Shown in pieces: positions 42,418 to 51,385 of a DNA stretch of 64,000 bases. The DNA comes from Jeongeupia chitinilytica (lineage in GTDB: Bacteria > Pseudomonadota > Gammaproteobacteria > Burkholderiales > Chitinibacteraceae). The stretch is taken from the NCBI RefSeq assembly GCF_014652315.1, contig NZ_BMYO01000005.1, positions 124,001 through 188,000 on the forward strand, written 5' to 3'. The notes under the pieces are model-generated. The model saw only the letters and a list, made by a program, of their open reading frames with translations, was not told the DNA's origin and searched no databases. How positions within the stretch are numbered: position 1 is the first letter of the stretch; every line of letters starts with the position of its first letter. Made by a program: the position numbers and the translations under genes.

Positions 42418-43134
42418 ATGATCAGCACGCTGCTGGAAGAGGGTGAATGCCTTGCGCCTTACCGGCTGCACGAACGGGCCAGAATTGCCGGCATCCTCAA
42501 GCAGCTGGCGCTGACGGCGGTACCGGTGACGGTGCATTTCGACGAAGGCCGCCAGTGCGCGCTGTGCCGGGTGATCCGGATCGACCCGGTGTCCGGCATC
42601 TTTTCCTTCAACACGACGCAGCCCGAAGCCTTGTCCGGCCCGTGCTGCTTCGTCACGTCGCTCGAAGGCGCCAAAGTGCAGTTCGTCGTGCCCGAGCTGA
42701 TGCAGCCGGCCGCCGGCGAGCCGTGGATCGCCGCCTTCCCGCTCGAGCTGATCCGCGTGCAACGGCGCGAATTCAGCCGGCTCGATGCGCCGCTGGGCCG
42801 GCAGTACGCCGCCAGCTTCGTGCTCGACGGCCAGACCTACGAGGCCAACCTCTACGACCTGTCGCTGGGCGGTGTCGGGCTGCGGACCACGCCGCAGTGC
42901 GCGGCACCGCTGATCATCGGTAGCGTGGTGCCGCAGGTCCGCATGGAGCTCGGTCGCGACGGCGCGCTGGTCGTCGATCTGGAAATCCGCATGCGGCGGA
43001 CCTTCTACAGCAATCTGCTCGGCGAGCAGGTGCACTTCGGTTGCCGGATGGTCAACGTCCCGACCGCCGCATCGGTCAAGCTCGAGCAGCTTCTGGCCAG
43101 CCTGGAAAACGAACGGCAACTGTTCCAGCGCTGA
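42418..43134 (+). CDS. YcgR-like PilZ protein, c-di-GMP flagellar brake
   Basis: This 238-residue protein has the two-domain YcgR plan: an N-terminal YcgR domain (about 1-110) and a C-terminal PilZ domain (about 115-230). The c-di-GMP binding motifs are RREFSR (RxxxR) and DLSLGG (D/NxSxxG). YcgR proteins bind the rotor when c-di-GMP is high and slow the motor. It is the last gene of the cluster, where E. coli Flag-2 carries the regulator gene lafZ. AAGAG precedes the ATG, and a terminator follows. Confidence 0.85.
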   Translation: MISTLLEEGECLAPYRLHERARIAGILKQLALTAVPVTVHFDEGRQCALCRVIRIDPVSGIFSFNTTQPEALSGPCCFVTSLEGAKVQFVVPELMQPAAGEPWIAAFPLELIRVQRREFSRLDAPLGRQYAASFVLDGQTYEANLYDLSLGGVGLRTTPQCAAPLIIGSVVPQVRMELGRDGALVVDLEIRMRRTFYSNLLGEQVHFGCRMVNVPTAASVKLEQLLASLENERQLFQR

Positions 43135-43168
43135 TGTCATCGCCACCATCTCCGGATCCGGAAGTGAC

Positions 43169-43196
43169 AAGTCCCGCTGCAAGCGGGACTTCGTTT
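43169..43196. terminator. Terminator at the end of the flagellar cluster
   Basis: AAGTCCCGCT (43169-43178), GCA loop, AGCGGGACTT (43182-43191), then CGTTTT. It separates the YcgR-like gene from the convergent MHYT gene. Confidence 0.82.
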
Positions 43197-43217
43197 TCCG
43201 GGTAGTCCGGTTGCGGG

Positions 43218-44501
43218 CTAGCCGGCCAGCCCGCCTGTCAGCGGCCTGCCGTGCAGCGGGGCATGCTCCTCGGGTACGGAGTGCTGATGCGGATGCCGCA
43301 GCTTGCTGAGCAGCACGTGCGGGCTGAGGCCATCCTCCGGATGGCTGCAGCTCTGGATGGCCACGTCGAGCGTCACGGCCTGGCCGGCGACTTCGACCGG
43401 CGCCTTCACTGCGGACTGAAGTTGTGCATTCAGCTGCGCCGAGTCCGTGGCGGTTTGCGAGAGCACGGCAAAAGCGTGCTGTCCCCAGCGGACCAGCAGA
43501 TCGTCTTTCGACGTGGCTTCGCGCAGGCGCAGCGCACAGGCCTGGATCAGTGCGCGCTCGTGCTGCCGGCCCAGCTTGTGCAGCAGGTGCTCGCAGCCGT
43601 TGATTTCCACCAGTGCCAGCACGAAACGCTGCCGGGTCGCGCCTTCGCCGGTGGTCAGATGCAGCAGGGTTTCCTTCAGCAGCGTGCGGTTCGGCAGCTG
43701 CGTTTCGGCATCGGCGTAGGTCAGCTGGTACAGGCGCTCGGCATCCTCCTGCTGGCGGCGCTGCACCGCGGCACGCGCCGAGGCCTGCGCATCGTTGCGC
43801 GACAGCATCAGCGTGCCCATCAGGATGACCGCGGTGACGCTGGCTAGCGGCAGTCCGCCCCAGTTGCCGGAAAGGCCGCTTTGCGTCGAGCAGACCGTCT
43901 GTGCCGAGAACCGGGCCGCCGCCATGCCGGTGTAGTGCATGCCGACAACGGCAAAACCCATCACCAGTGCAGCCATCAGCCGGGGTTTGCTGAAGCGCTG
44001 CGAGTCGTGCGAGCGAAGCCGGAAAGCGATGACCAGCGCGACGGCCGACGCGGACACGGCGATCAGTGCCGAAGCGGCAAAGCGGATCGGGTCGTAGTCG
44101 ATGCCCGGAGCGATCTGCATCGCGGCCATGCCGGTGTAGTGCATCGCGCAGATGCCGGTGCCCATCAGCAAGGCGCCCCAGACGATCGTCCGGTAGCCCA
44201 GCTGCGCCTGGCTGACCGCCCACAGTGCAAGCATCGAGACGACAACGGCGGCAAGCCAGGACAGGAGTGTCAGCCACGGGCTGTACGTGACCGCGATCGG
44301 CAGTTCGAACGCCATCATCCCGGTGAAGTGCATCGCCCAGATGCCGGTTCCCATGGCGATCGAACCGACCAGCAACCACTGGCTGGCACGCGCGCCGCTT
44401 GACGCCGTGATCCGCCCGGCGAGGTCCAGCGCCGTGTAGGACGCCAGTGAGGCGACCAGATAGGACACCAGAACAAGGAACAGATCGTAGTTGCCGTTCA
44501 T
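43218..44501 (-). CDS. MHYT sensor protein with degenerate GGDEF domain
   Basis: This 427-residue membrane protein has seven predicted helices in the first 235 residues. They carry three MHYT-type repeats (AMHFTGM, AMHYTGM, GMHYTGM), thought to bind copper and to sense oxygen, CO or NO. The C-terminal half (about 265-405) follows GGDEF topology (YADAETQLPNRTLLKETL) but has RWGQHAFAVL instead of RxGG(D/E)EF. Diguanylate cyclase activity is therefore unlikely, and no EAL domain follows. It may act as a receptor or by protein contact. It converges on the flagellar cluster; the A/T-rich 199-base gap upstream (44502-44700) holds no recognised gene. Confidence 0.85.
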   Translation of the reverse strand: MNGNYDLFLVLVSYLVASLASYTALDLAGRITASSGARASQWLLVGSIAMGTGIWAMHFTGMMAFELPIAVTYSPWLTLLSWLAAVVVSMLALWAVSQAQLGYRTIVWGALLMGTGICAMHYTGMAAMQIAPGIDYDPIRFAASALIAVSASAVALVIAFRLRSHDSQRFSKPRLMAALVMGFAVVGMHYTGMAAARFSAQTVCSTQSGLSGNWGGLPLASVTAVILMGTLMLSRNDAQASARAAVQRRQQEDAERLYQLTYADAETQLPNRTLLKETLLHLTTGEGATRQRFVLALVEINGCEHLLHKLGRQHERALIQACALRLREATSKDDLLVRWGQHAFAVLSQTATDSAQLNAQLQSAVKAPVEVAGQAVTLDVAIQSCSHPEDGLSPHVLLSKLRHPHQHSVPEEHAPLHGRPLTGGLAG

Positions 44502-44700
44502 GGTCGACCCCGCGATGTGTGTATTAGCTATTTCTTATGTTTAGGTGCGAATATATTTCAATGAATGAAAGTATTTTGACGACAGGCGGTGAGGTTGGCC
44601 GCGCACAAAGCGCACGCAATGCGCGGTTGCGTGCGATGTCGGGGAGGGTGCGGAAGAGCGGGGCGCCGCCCGTCGGTGGTCGACGAGCGGCGAATCGGGT

Positions 44701-46098
44701 TCAGCGCTGGGGGGCGTCGGCCAGCCAGGCCAGCCGGTCGTGCAGGGTGACGACGGTGCCGACGATGATCAGCGCCGGCGGTTTGATCGCTTCGCGTTCG
44801 ATCAGCGCCGGCAGCGTGGCCAGCGTGCCGGTGACGACGCGCTGCTCGGTCGTCGTCGCCTTTTCGACGATCGCCGCCGGCGTGTCGGCGTCGCGGCCGT
44901 GGGCGATCAGCTGTGCACAGATGTGCGGTGCCTGCTTGACGCCCATGTAGATCACCACGGTTTCGGACGGGCTGACCAGGCGCGGCCAGTCGAGTTCGAT
45001 TGCGTCGCCGCGACGGTGGCCGGTGACGAAGGTCACCGACTGGGCGTGGTCGCGGTGGGTCAGCGGGATGCCGGCGTAGCACGAGGCGCCGGAGGCGGAG
45101 GTGATGCCCGGCACCACTTCGAAATCGACGCCGTTGGCGGCCAGTTCCTCGATCTCCTCGCCGCCGCGGCCGAAGATGAACGGGTCGCCGCCCTTGAGGC
45201 GCAGTACCGCCTTGCCCTCGAGCGCGAGCTTCACCAGCAGCTTGTTGATGTCTTCCTGCGGCAATGCGTGGTTGTTGGACTTCTTGCCGACGTAGATGCG
45301 CTCGGCGTCGCGGCGGACCAGCTCCAGAATGGCCGGCGCGACGAGGTTGTCGTACAGCACGACATCGGCCTGCTGCATGAGCCGCAGTGCGCGGAAAGTC
45401 AGCAGGTCCGGATTGCCGGGGCCGGCGCCGACGAGGTAGACCGCACCGCGCAGCAGGGCGGCATCATCGGCCTGATCGAGGCGGGCTTCGAGTTCGGCCA
45501 GTGCGCCGGCCTCGTTGCCGGCGAGGGCTTTTTCGGCCGCGGCGCCATCCAGCGCGGTCTCCCAGTAGCGACGCCGTGCACGTTCGTCGGCAAAGCGCGC
45601 CTTGACCCGGTCGCGCAGTGCGCCGGCCAGCCGCGCGAGTACGCCGTAGCCGTGCGGCAGCGTTGCCTCGATGCGGGCACGCAGCTGGCGCGCCAGCACC
45701 GGTGCCGCGCCACCGGTGGAAATGGCGACCATCAGCGGCGAGCGGTCGACGATGGAGGGGACGATGAAGCGGCACTTCTCCGGCGTATCGACGACGTTGA
45801 CCAGAATGTTGCGGGCTTCGCATTCCGCGTGCACCTGCGCGTTGACCTGCTCGTCGTCGGTTGCGGCAATGACGAGGCGCATGTCCGCCACGTCGTTGCG
45901 GCTGAAGGTGCGCGGCTGGTGGACCAGTTCGCCCGCATCACGCCACTGCGCCAGCTGCGGGACCAGCTCCGGCGACACGATGGTCAGTGCGGCACCGGCG
46001 GATCGCAGCAGCGTGGCCTTGCGCAGCGCGACGTCGCCGCCGCCGACGATCAGGCAGGGTTGGCGCTGGAGGTCGAGAAACAGCGGAAAGTAATCCAT
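44701..46098 (-). CDS. cysG: Siroheme synthase CysG
   Basis: This 465-residue fused enzyme has an N-terminal precorrin-2 dehydrogenase/ferrochelatase (NAD site LIVGGGDVALRKATLL; STGGAAPVLARQLR) and a C-terminal uroporphyrinogen-III methyltransferase (LVGAGPGNPDLLTFRA, LKGGDPFIFGRGGEE, VVPGITSASG). It makes siroheme for sulfite and nitrite reductases. The ATG at 46098 starts the family N-terminus MDYFPLFLDL. Confidence 0.95.
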   Translation of the reverse strand: MDYFPLFLDLQRQPCLIVGGGDVALRKATLLRSAGAALTIVSPELVPQLAQWRDAGELVHQPRTFSRNDVADMRLVIAATDDEQVNAQVHAECEARNILVNVVDTPEKCRFIVPSIVDRSPLMVAISTGGAAPVLARQLRARIEATLPHGYGVLARLAGALRDRVKARFADERARRRYWETALDGAAAEKALAGNEAGALAELEARLDQADDAALLRGAVYLVGAGPGNPDLLTFRALRLMQQADVVLYDNLVAPAILELVRRDAERIYVGKKSNNHALPQEDINKLLVKLALEGKAVLRLKGGDPFIFGRGGEEIEELAANGVDFEVVPGITSASGASCYAGIPLTHRDHAQSVTFVTGHRRGDAIELDWPRLVSPSETVVIYMGVKQAPHICAQLIAHGRDADTPAAIVEKATTTEQRVVTGTLATLPALIEREAIKPPALIIVGTVVTLHDRLAWLADAPQR

Positions 46099-46206
46099 GG
46101 ACGGGCAGGAGTCGAAAGGGGAGAGGCTCGATTTTCGGCGAAATCCGGCCCCGCGTCCCACGCTTTTTCAGATTGGCTGTTTGCAGGCCGTCAGGAAGGC
46201 GGTTAT

Positions 46207-47145
46207 TCAGCCGGCGCGGCAACGCAGGGCCTGGACCGACATCAGCCCTTGCGGATCGGTCCAGCTGGCTTCGACACGCCAGCCGGCACGCGCGGCCAGT
46301 GCGGCAAAGCGGGTTTGGGTGTACTTGTAGCTGTTTTCGGTATGGATGCTTTCACCGGTTTCGAAGTCGAAGGTATGACCGTCGACGCGGATGCGTTGTG
46401 GCTGCGTGGCGACCAGGTGCATTTCGATCCGGCACGCTGCGCTGTTGTAGAACGCGTGGTGACGAAAGCCTTGCGGATCGAGCTGGGCGTCGAGTTCGCG
46501 GCGCATCCGCTCGAGCATGTTCAGGTTGAAACGGGCGGTGACGCCCGCCGCGTCGTTGTAGGCGGCATGCAGCGTTTCGACCGGTTTTTCCAGATCGACG
46601 CCGATGATGAAGGCCGAGCCGGGTCCGAGGGTATGGGCGGCACAGGCCAGAAAGTGTTCGGCTTCGTGCGGTTCGAAGTTGCCGATCGTCGAGCCGGGAA
46701 AAAAGCCGGCCTTGGCACGCGATCCGGCCGCGGCCGGCAGCGCGAACTCGGTGGTGAAGTCTGCGGCAATCGGCCAGACCGGCAAGGCCGGAAAGTCGCG
46801 GTGCAGTTCCTCCGCCTCCTGCTGTAGCAGTTCGGCCGAAATGTCGACCGGTACGTAACCGGCGAGCTGCGGCAGCGCGTCGAGCAGCATGCGGATCTTG
46901 GTGCTTGCGCCACTGCCGAATTCGACCAGCACTGCGCCGGCGGGGACATGGTCGGCGATCTCGGCGGCATGGCGCTGCAGGATCGCGAGCTCGGCACGGG
47001 TGACGTAGTACTCGTCCAGCCGGGTGATGTCGAGGAACAGGGCCGACCCGATCGCGTCGTAGAAGTACTTGGGCGGCAGGCGCCGCGGCTGCGCGCTCAG
47101 GCCGCTGATCACGTCGGTCATGAAGCGGTTCGTCTCGTCGTGCAT
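46207..47145 (-). CDS. egtD: Histidine N-alpha-methyltransferase EgtD
   Basis: This 312-residue SAM-dependent methyltransferase converts histidine to hercynine. Motifs include PPKYFYDAIGSALFLDIT, the SAM loop VEFGSGASTKIRMLL, and FFPGSTIGNFEP, all typical of the EgtD/DUF2260 family. It lies 14 bases downstream of egtB, so both ergothioneine steps are encoded together. No egtC or egtE is present, which is common in Proteobacteria. Confidence 0.92.
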   Translation of the reverse strand: MHDETNRFMTDVISGLSAQPRRLPPKYFYDAIGSALFLDITRLDEYYVTRAELAILQRHAAEIADHVPAGAVLVEFGSGASTKIRMLLDALPQLAGYVPVDISAELLQQEAEELHRDFPALPVWPIAADFTTEFALPAAAGSRAKAGFFPGSTIGNFEPHEAEHFLACAAHTLGPGSAFIIGVDLEKPVETLHAAYNDAAGVTARFNLNMLERMRRELDAQLDPQGFRHHAFYNSAACRIEMHLVATQPQRIRVDGHTFDFETGESIHTENSYKYTQTRFAALAARAGWRVEASWTDPQGLMSVQALRCRAG

Positions 47146-47159
47146 CGTTTGCGCCCCTT

Positions 47160-48371
47160 TCAGTCGGCGAGCCGTAGCCCGCTGAACTGCCAGCGCTGCT
47201 GCGGGTAGAAGAAGTTGCGATAGCTGGCCCGGGCATGATCCGGCGGCGTGATGCAGGAGCTGCCGCGCAGCACCAGCTGGTTGACCATGAACTTGCCGTT
47301 GTACTCGCCCAGTGCACCGGTCGCAGGCCGGTAGCCCGGATAGGGGGAATAGGCGCTGGCAGTCCACTGCCAGACCTGACCGAACGCATCGTCCAGCCGG
47401 CCGGTGCCTGCCGCGACTTCCCATTCGGCCTCGTTCGGCAGCCGTCGGCCGGCCCAGCGCGCAAAGGCGTCGGCCTCGTAATAGCTGACGTGGCATACGG
47501 GTTGCCGCGGATCGATTTCGCGCAGGCCGCCCAGTGTCAGGCAGAACCAGCCGTCGTCGATCCGGCGCCAGTACAGCGGGGCTTGCCAGTGCCGGGCATG
47601 CGCCCAGCCGTCGGACAGCCACAGCGTCGGCGTCGCGTAGCCGCCGTCGGCGATGAACGCCAGCCAGTCGCCCTGATTCACCAGCGAGGTCGCAATGTTG
47701 CAATCGTCCAGCCAGACGGCGTGCTGCGGGGCTTCGTTGTCGAAGTGGAAGCCGTCACCGGCGTGGCCGACCCGGTAGTTGCCTGCCGGTAGCGAGAGAT
47801 TTCCGCCGGAACCCGCATCCGGTTCGGGCCAGCGCCAGCCGGGCTGGACGGCGGGGTGCAGCGGGTTGTGCGAAAACGCGTGCAGGATGTCGGTGAGCAG
47901 CAGTTCCTGATGCTGCTGCTCGTGATGCAGGCCGAGTGCCAGAACCGGGATCAGTGCGTCGAGCTGCGCGGCCGATGCGTTGAACAGCAGCGCGGCCATT
48001 GCCGTATCGACGTGGGCGCGGTAGTCACCGACTTCGCTTGCGGACGGTCGCGTGATCAGCCCGCGTTGAGGCCGCTCGAAGCGGTCGCCGAGCGACACAT
48101 AGTAGGAGTTGAACAGGAAGGCATAGCGGGAGTCGAAGCAGATGTAACCGGGGGCGAAGCGCGCGAGCACGAATTGCTCGAAGAACCAGCTGGTATGGGC
48201 GCGGTGCCATTTGGCCGGACTGGCGTCGGGCATCGACTGGACCGTCTGATCTTCCGGCGTCAGGCCGGCGGCCAGTGTTTCGGTGTACGCACGGACCTGC
48301 CGGTAGCGCGCAAGCCAGTGACCGGCGAGTGTGGGCGGGCTACAGCCGTCCGGCGTCGCTGGGGCGTTCAT
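47160..48371 (-). CDS. egtB: Ergothioneine sulfoxide synthase EgtB
   Basis: This 403-residue non-heme iron enzyme has a DinB-like N-terminal domain with the iron-binding histidines in KWHRAHTSWFFEQF and LHHEQQHQELLLTD (HxxxHxE), and a C-terminal FGE-sulfatase fold (PNEAEWEVA, GNYRVG). It oxidatively joins hercynine to cysteine or gamma-glutamylcysteine. First gene of egtBD. Confidence 0.92.
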   Translation of the reverse strand: MNAPATPDGCSPPTLAGHWLARYRQVRAYTETLAAGLTPEDQTVQSMPDASPAKWHRAHTSWFFEQFVLARFAPGYICFDSRYAFLFNSYYVSLGDRFERPQRGLITRPSASEVGDYRAHVDTAMAALLFNASAAQLDALIPVLALGLHHEQQHQELLLTDILHAFSHNPLHPAVQPGWRWPEPDAGSGGNLSLPAGNYRVGHAGDGFHFDNEAPQHAVWLDDCNIATSLVNQGDWLAFIADGGYATPTLWLSDGWAHARHWQAPLYWRRIDDGWFCLTLGGLREIDPRQPVCHVSYYEADAFARWAGRRLPNEAEWEVAAGTGRLDDAFGQVWQWTASAYSPYPGYRPATGALGEYNGKFMVNQLVLRGSSCITPPDHARASYRNFFYPQQRWQFSGLRLAD

Positions 48372-48514
48372 CGGCGGCTCCTGTCAGGGAGAATGCCCCA
48401 ACATAGGTCAGCGCAACGGCACCTGCCAGCGACGTCCGCGGGACGGCGGACCTTTGATCTGGCGCACAGCCACCGTGTGGCGACGTGCTACCTTGGCGGC
48501 GGGGAGGAAATGAC

Positions 48515-48820
48515 ATGATGATTCGGAGTCTTGCCGGGCTGGCCTTGCTGGCTGCGGCGCCGGCATGGGCGGCAACGCCGCAACAGTTGGCCAACAGCAA
48601 AAGCTGCATGGCCTGCCACGGCATGACGCAGAAAATCGTCGGACCGGGATTCAAGCAGGTGGCTGAGCGCTATCGCGGTGATCCGGCTGCTGCGGCGAAA
48701 CTGGCCGCCAAGATCCGCAGCGGCGGCTCGGGTGCGTGGGGCTCGCTGAGCATGCCGCCGGCGGCCGTCAGCGATGCCGAGGCGAAGCAGTTGGCAACAT
48801 GGATACTGCAGCAGAAATAG
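48515..48820 (+). CDS. Small periplasmic class I cytochrome c
   Basis: This 101-residue protein has a signal peptide (to about AWA-A, residue 19), the heme motif CMACH and a distal SLSMPP whose methionine is the likely sixth ligand. Size and pattern fit the cytochrome c551/c552 electron carriers. It is divergent from egtB. A strong GGGGAGGAA ribosome site precedes two adjacent ATG codons. Confidence 0.88.
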   Translation: MMIRSLAGLALLAAAPAWAATPQQLANSKSCMACHGMTQKIVGPGFKQVAERYRGDPAAAAKLAAKIRSGGSGAWGSLSMPPAAVSDAEAKQLATWILQQK

Positions 48821-48827
48821 CCGTAAA

Positions 48828-48851
48828 AAAGCCGCCCCGAAAGGCGGCTTT
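48828..48851. terminator. Bidirectional terminator
   Basis: AAAGCCGCC (48828-48836) pairs with GGCGGCTTT (48843-48851), between the convergent cytochrome and decarboxylase genes. Confidence 0.82.
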
Positions 48852-48868
48852 CCTGAGTCCGGCTGGAT

Positions 48869-51133
48869 TTACTCGGCGACGCAGTCGACGAAGTAGCGCT
48901 TGATGCCGTCGATTTCCTCGATCACCAGACCGTGGATGTAGGCCTCGAAACCGGGGAAGCGGGCGTTGAACTCGCGTACGAAGCGCACGTAGTCGACGAT
49001 GGTGGTGTTGAACACCTCGCCCGGTACCAGCAGCGGAATGCCCGGCGGGTAAGGCGTGAACATCACCGCGGTGATCCGGCCTTCGAGTTCGTCGATCGGC
49101 ACGCGCTGGATCTCGCGGTGCGCCATCTTGCTGAAGGCCTTGGCCGGTTTCATCGCCGGGGTCAGGTCCGACAGATACATCTCGGTCGTCAGCCGCGCGA
49201 CGTCGCGTGCCTTGTAGATGTCGTGGATCTGCTGGCACAGCTCGCGCAGGCCGATGCGCTCGTACTGAGGATACTGCTGGATGAAGTCCGGCAGGCAGCG
49301 CCACAGCGGTGCGTTCTTGTCGTAGTCGTCCTTGAACTGCTGCAGCGCGGTCAGCATCGTGTTCCAGCGGCCCTTGGTGATGCCGATGGTGAACATGATG
49401 AAGAACGAGTACAGCCCGGTCTTCTCGATCACCACGCCGTGTTCGGCCAGATACTTGCTGACGATGGCGGCCGGGATGCCGGTGGCGTCGAACTCGCCGC
49501 GTACGTTCAGCCCCGGCGTCAGGATCGTTGCCTTGATCGGATCGAGCATGTTGAAGCCTTCGGCGATGTCGCCGAAGCCGTGCCAATCCTCGCCGGCCTT
49601 GAGCATCCACGCATCGCGGTGGTCGAGGCCTTCGTCGGTCAGGTCGTCCGGGCCCCAGACCTTGAACCACCAGTCGGCGCCGTATTCCTCGTCGACCTTG
49701 CGCATGGCGCGGCGGAACTCCAGCGCTTCGGCCAGCGATTCCTCGACCAGCGCGGTGCCGCCCGGCGCCTCCATCATCGCCGCAGCGACGTCGCACGAGG
49801 CGATGATCGAGTACTGCGGCGACGTCGACGTATGCATCAGATACGCTTCGTTGAAAATGTCGCGGTCGAGCTTGTTGTCCTCGGCGTCCTGCACGAGGAT
49901 CTGCGAGGCCTGGCTCAAACCGGCGAGCAGCTTGTGCGTCGACTGGGTCGAGAACACCATCGAATCCTTGCAGCGCGGCCGGCCTTCGCCGATGGCGTGG
50001 TAATCGCCGTAGAAGTCGTGGAACGCCGCATGCGGCAGCCAGGCTTCGTCGAAGTGCAGCGTTTCGATTTCGCCGTCGAGCAGACCCTTGATCTCCTCGA
50101 CGTTGTACATCACGCCGTCGTAGGTCGACTGGGTGATCGTCAGTACGCGCGGCTTCACATCCGGATTGGCTTCGAGCTTCTCGCGGCAGAACGGGTTGGC
50201 GAGCATCTTCTTGCGGATGTTCTCCGGCTCGAACTCGCTGCGCGGGATCGGTCCGATGATGCCGTGGTGGTTGCGGGTCGGTGTCAGGAAGATCGGTACC
50301 GCACCGGTCATCATGATCGCGTGCAGGATCGACTTGTGGCAGTTGCGGTCGACGACGACGATGTCGCCCGGTGCAACCGTCGAGTGCCAGACGATCTTGT
50401 TCGACGTACTGGTGCCATTGGTGACGAAGAACAGGTGATCGGCGTTGAAAATGCGCGCAGCGTTGCGCTCCGATGCCGCGACCGGACCGGTGTGGTCGAG
50501 CAGCTGGCCGAGCTCGTCGACGGCGTTGCAGACGTCGGCACGCAGCATGTTCTCGCCGAAGAACTGGTGGAACATCTGGCCGACCGGTGTCTTCAGGAAA
50601 GCGACGCCACCCGAGTGGCCCGGGCAGTGCCAGCTGTACGAGCCGTCCTGGGCATAGTTGACCAGCGCGCGGAAGAACGGCGGCGCCAGCGTGTCGAGGT
50701 AGCTTTTGGCTTCGCGGATGATGTGGCGCGCGACGAACTCCGGCGTGTCCTCGTGCATGTGGATGAAGCCGTGCAGCTCGCGCAGCACGTCGTTCGGAAT
50801 GTGGCGCGCGGTGCGCGTCTCGCCGTACAGGTAGATCGGGATGTCCGGATTGCGGCGACGGATCTCGGCAACGAAGGTGCGCAGGCTGTTCAGCGCGTCC
50901 TGCGTTTCCTGCGGCGTGCCGCCGCCGAACTCCTCGTCGTCGATCGACAGGATGAAGCCGGCTGCGCGGCTTTGCTGCTGCGCAAAGCTCGTCAGGTCGC
51001 CGTAGCTGGTGTAGCCGATGACATCCATGCCCTCGGCCTCGATGGCCGCAGCAAGCTCGCGAATGCCGGAGCCGCTGGTGTTTTCGGAGCGGAAGTCTTC
51101 GTCGATGATGACGACGGGGAAGTAAAAACGCAT
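48869..51133 (-). CDS. PLP-dependent Arg/Lys/Orn decarboxylase
   Basis: This 754-residue fold-I decarboxylase has an N-terminal wing (response-regulator-like, FPVVIIDEDF), a PLP domain with STQSTHKLLAGLSQAS holding the Schiff-base lysine, and a C-terminal domain ending IDGIKRYFVDCVAE. Length and motif order resemble the arginine decarboxylase AdiA; lysine (LdcC) or ornithine forms are shorter or differ, but substrate is not certain. Products would feed polyamine synthesis or acid resistance. No antiporter gene is adjacent, which favours a biosynthetic role. The 252 bases upstream show no gene. Confidence 0.85.
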   Translation of the reverse strand: MRFYFPVVIIDEDFRSENTSGSGIRELAAAIEAEGMDVIGYTSYGDLTSFAQQQSRAAGFILSIDDEEFGGGTPQETQDALNSLRTFVAEIRRRNPDIPIYLYGETRTARHIPNDVLRELHGFIHMHEDTPEFVARHIIREAKSYLDTLAPPFFRALVNYAQDGSYSWHCPGHSGGVAFLKTPVGQMFHQFFGENMLRADVCNAVDELGQLLDHTGPVAASERNAARIFNADHLFFVTNGTSTSNKIVWHSTVAPGDIVVVDRNCHKSILHAIMMTGAVPIFLTPTRNHHGIIGPIPRSEFEPENIRKKMLANPFCREKLEANPDVKPRVLTITQSTYDGVMYNVEEIKGLLDGEIETLHFDEAWLPHAAFHDFYGDYHAIGEGRPRCKDSMVFSTQSTHKLLAGLSQASQILVQDAEDNKLDRDIFNEAYLMHTSTSPQYSIIASCDVAAAMMEAPGGTALVEESLAEALEFRRAMRKVDEEYGADWWFKVWGPDDLTDEGLDHRDAWMLKAGEDWHGFGDIAEGFNMLDPIKATILTPGLNVRGEFDATGIPAAIVSKYLAEHGVVIEKTGLYSFFIMFTIGITKGRWNTMLTALQQFKDDYDKNAPLWRCLPDFIQQYPQYERIGLRELCQQIHDIYKARDVARLTTEMYLSDLTPAMKPAKAFSKMAHREIQRVPIDELEGRITAVMFTPYPPGIPLLVPGEVFNTTIVDYVRFVREFNARFPGFEAYIHGLVIEEIDGIKRYFVDCVAE

Positions 51134-51385
51134 GCGAGTGTCCTTGTAAGCACAAGCTGCGCTGGCGGCACGGGAGGGCGAGAGGCGCTTTACCCGGCCT
51201 GAGGCGCTGAGGTAAATGGGGCGCGGCACCTCTGGCGATCGGGAGGTTGAGTCAACCCCCGTCGTTGCCGGCCTTGGACGTCCCGGAAAGGGCGGTATCT
51301 TAAACGACTTTGATTGCAATCATCCAGCGCGAAGGCAATGTGCGCGCAAAAATCGCGATGGCCTGGACGTGGTGGGGCTGGCCGC

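Noticed and set aside
44502..44700. Small gene in the A/T-rich gap upstream of the MHYT gene
   Set aside because: No frame has a plausible start or recognised product; more likely a promoter region.
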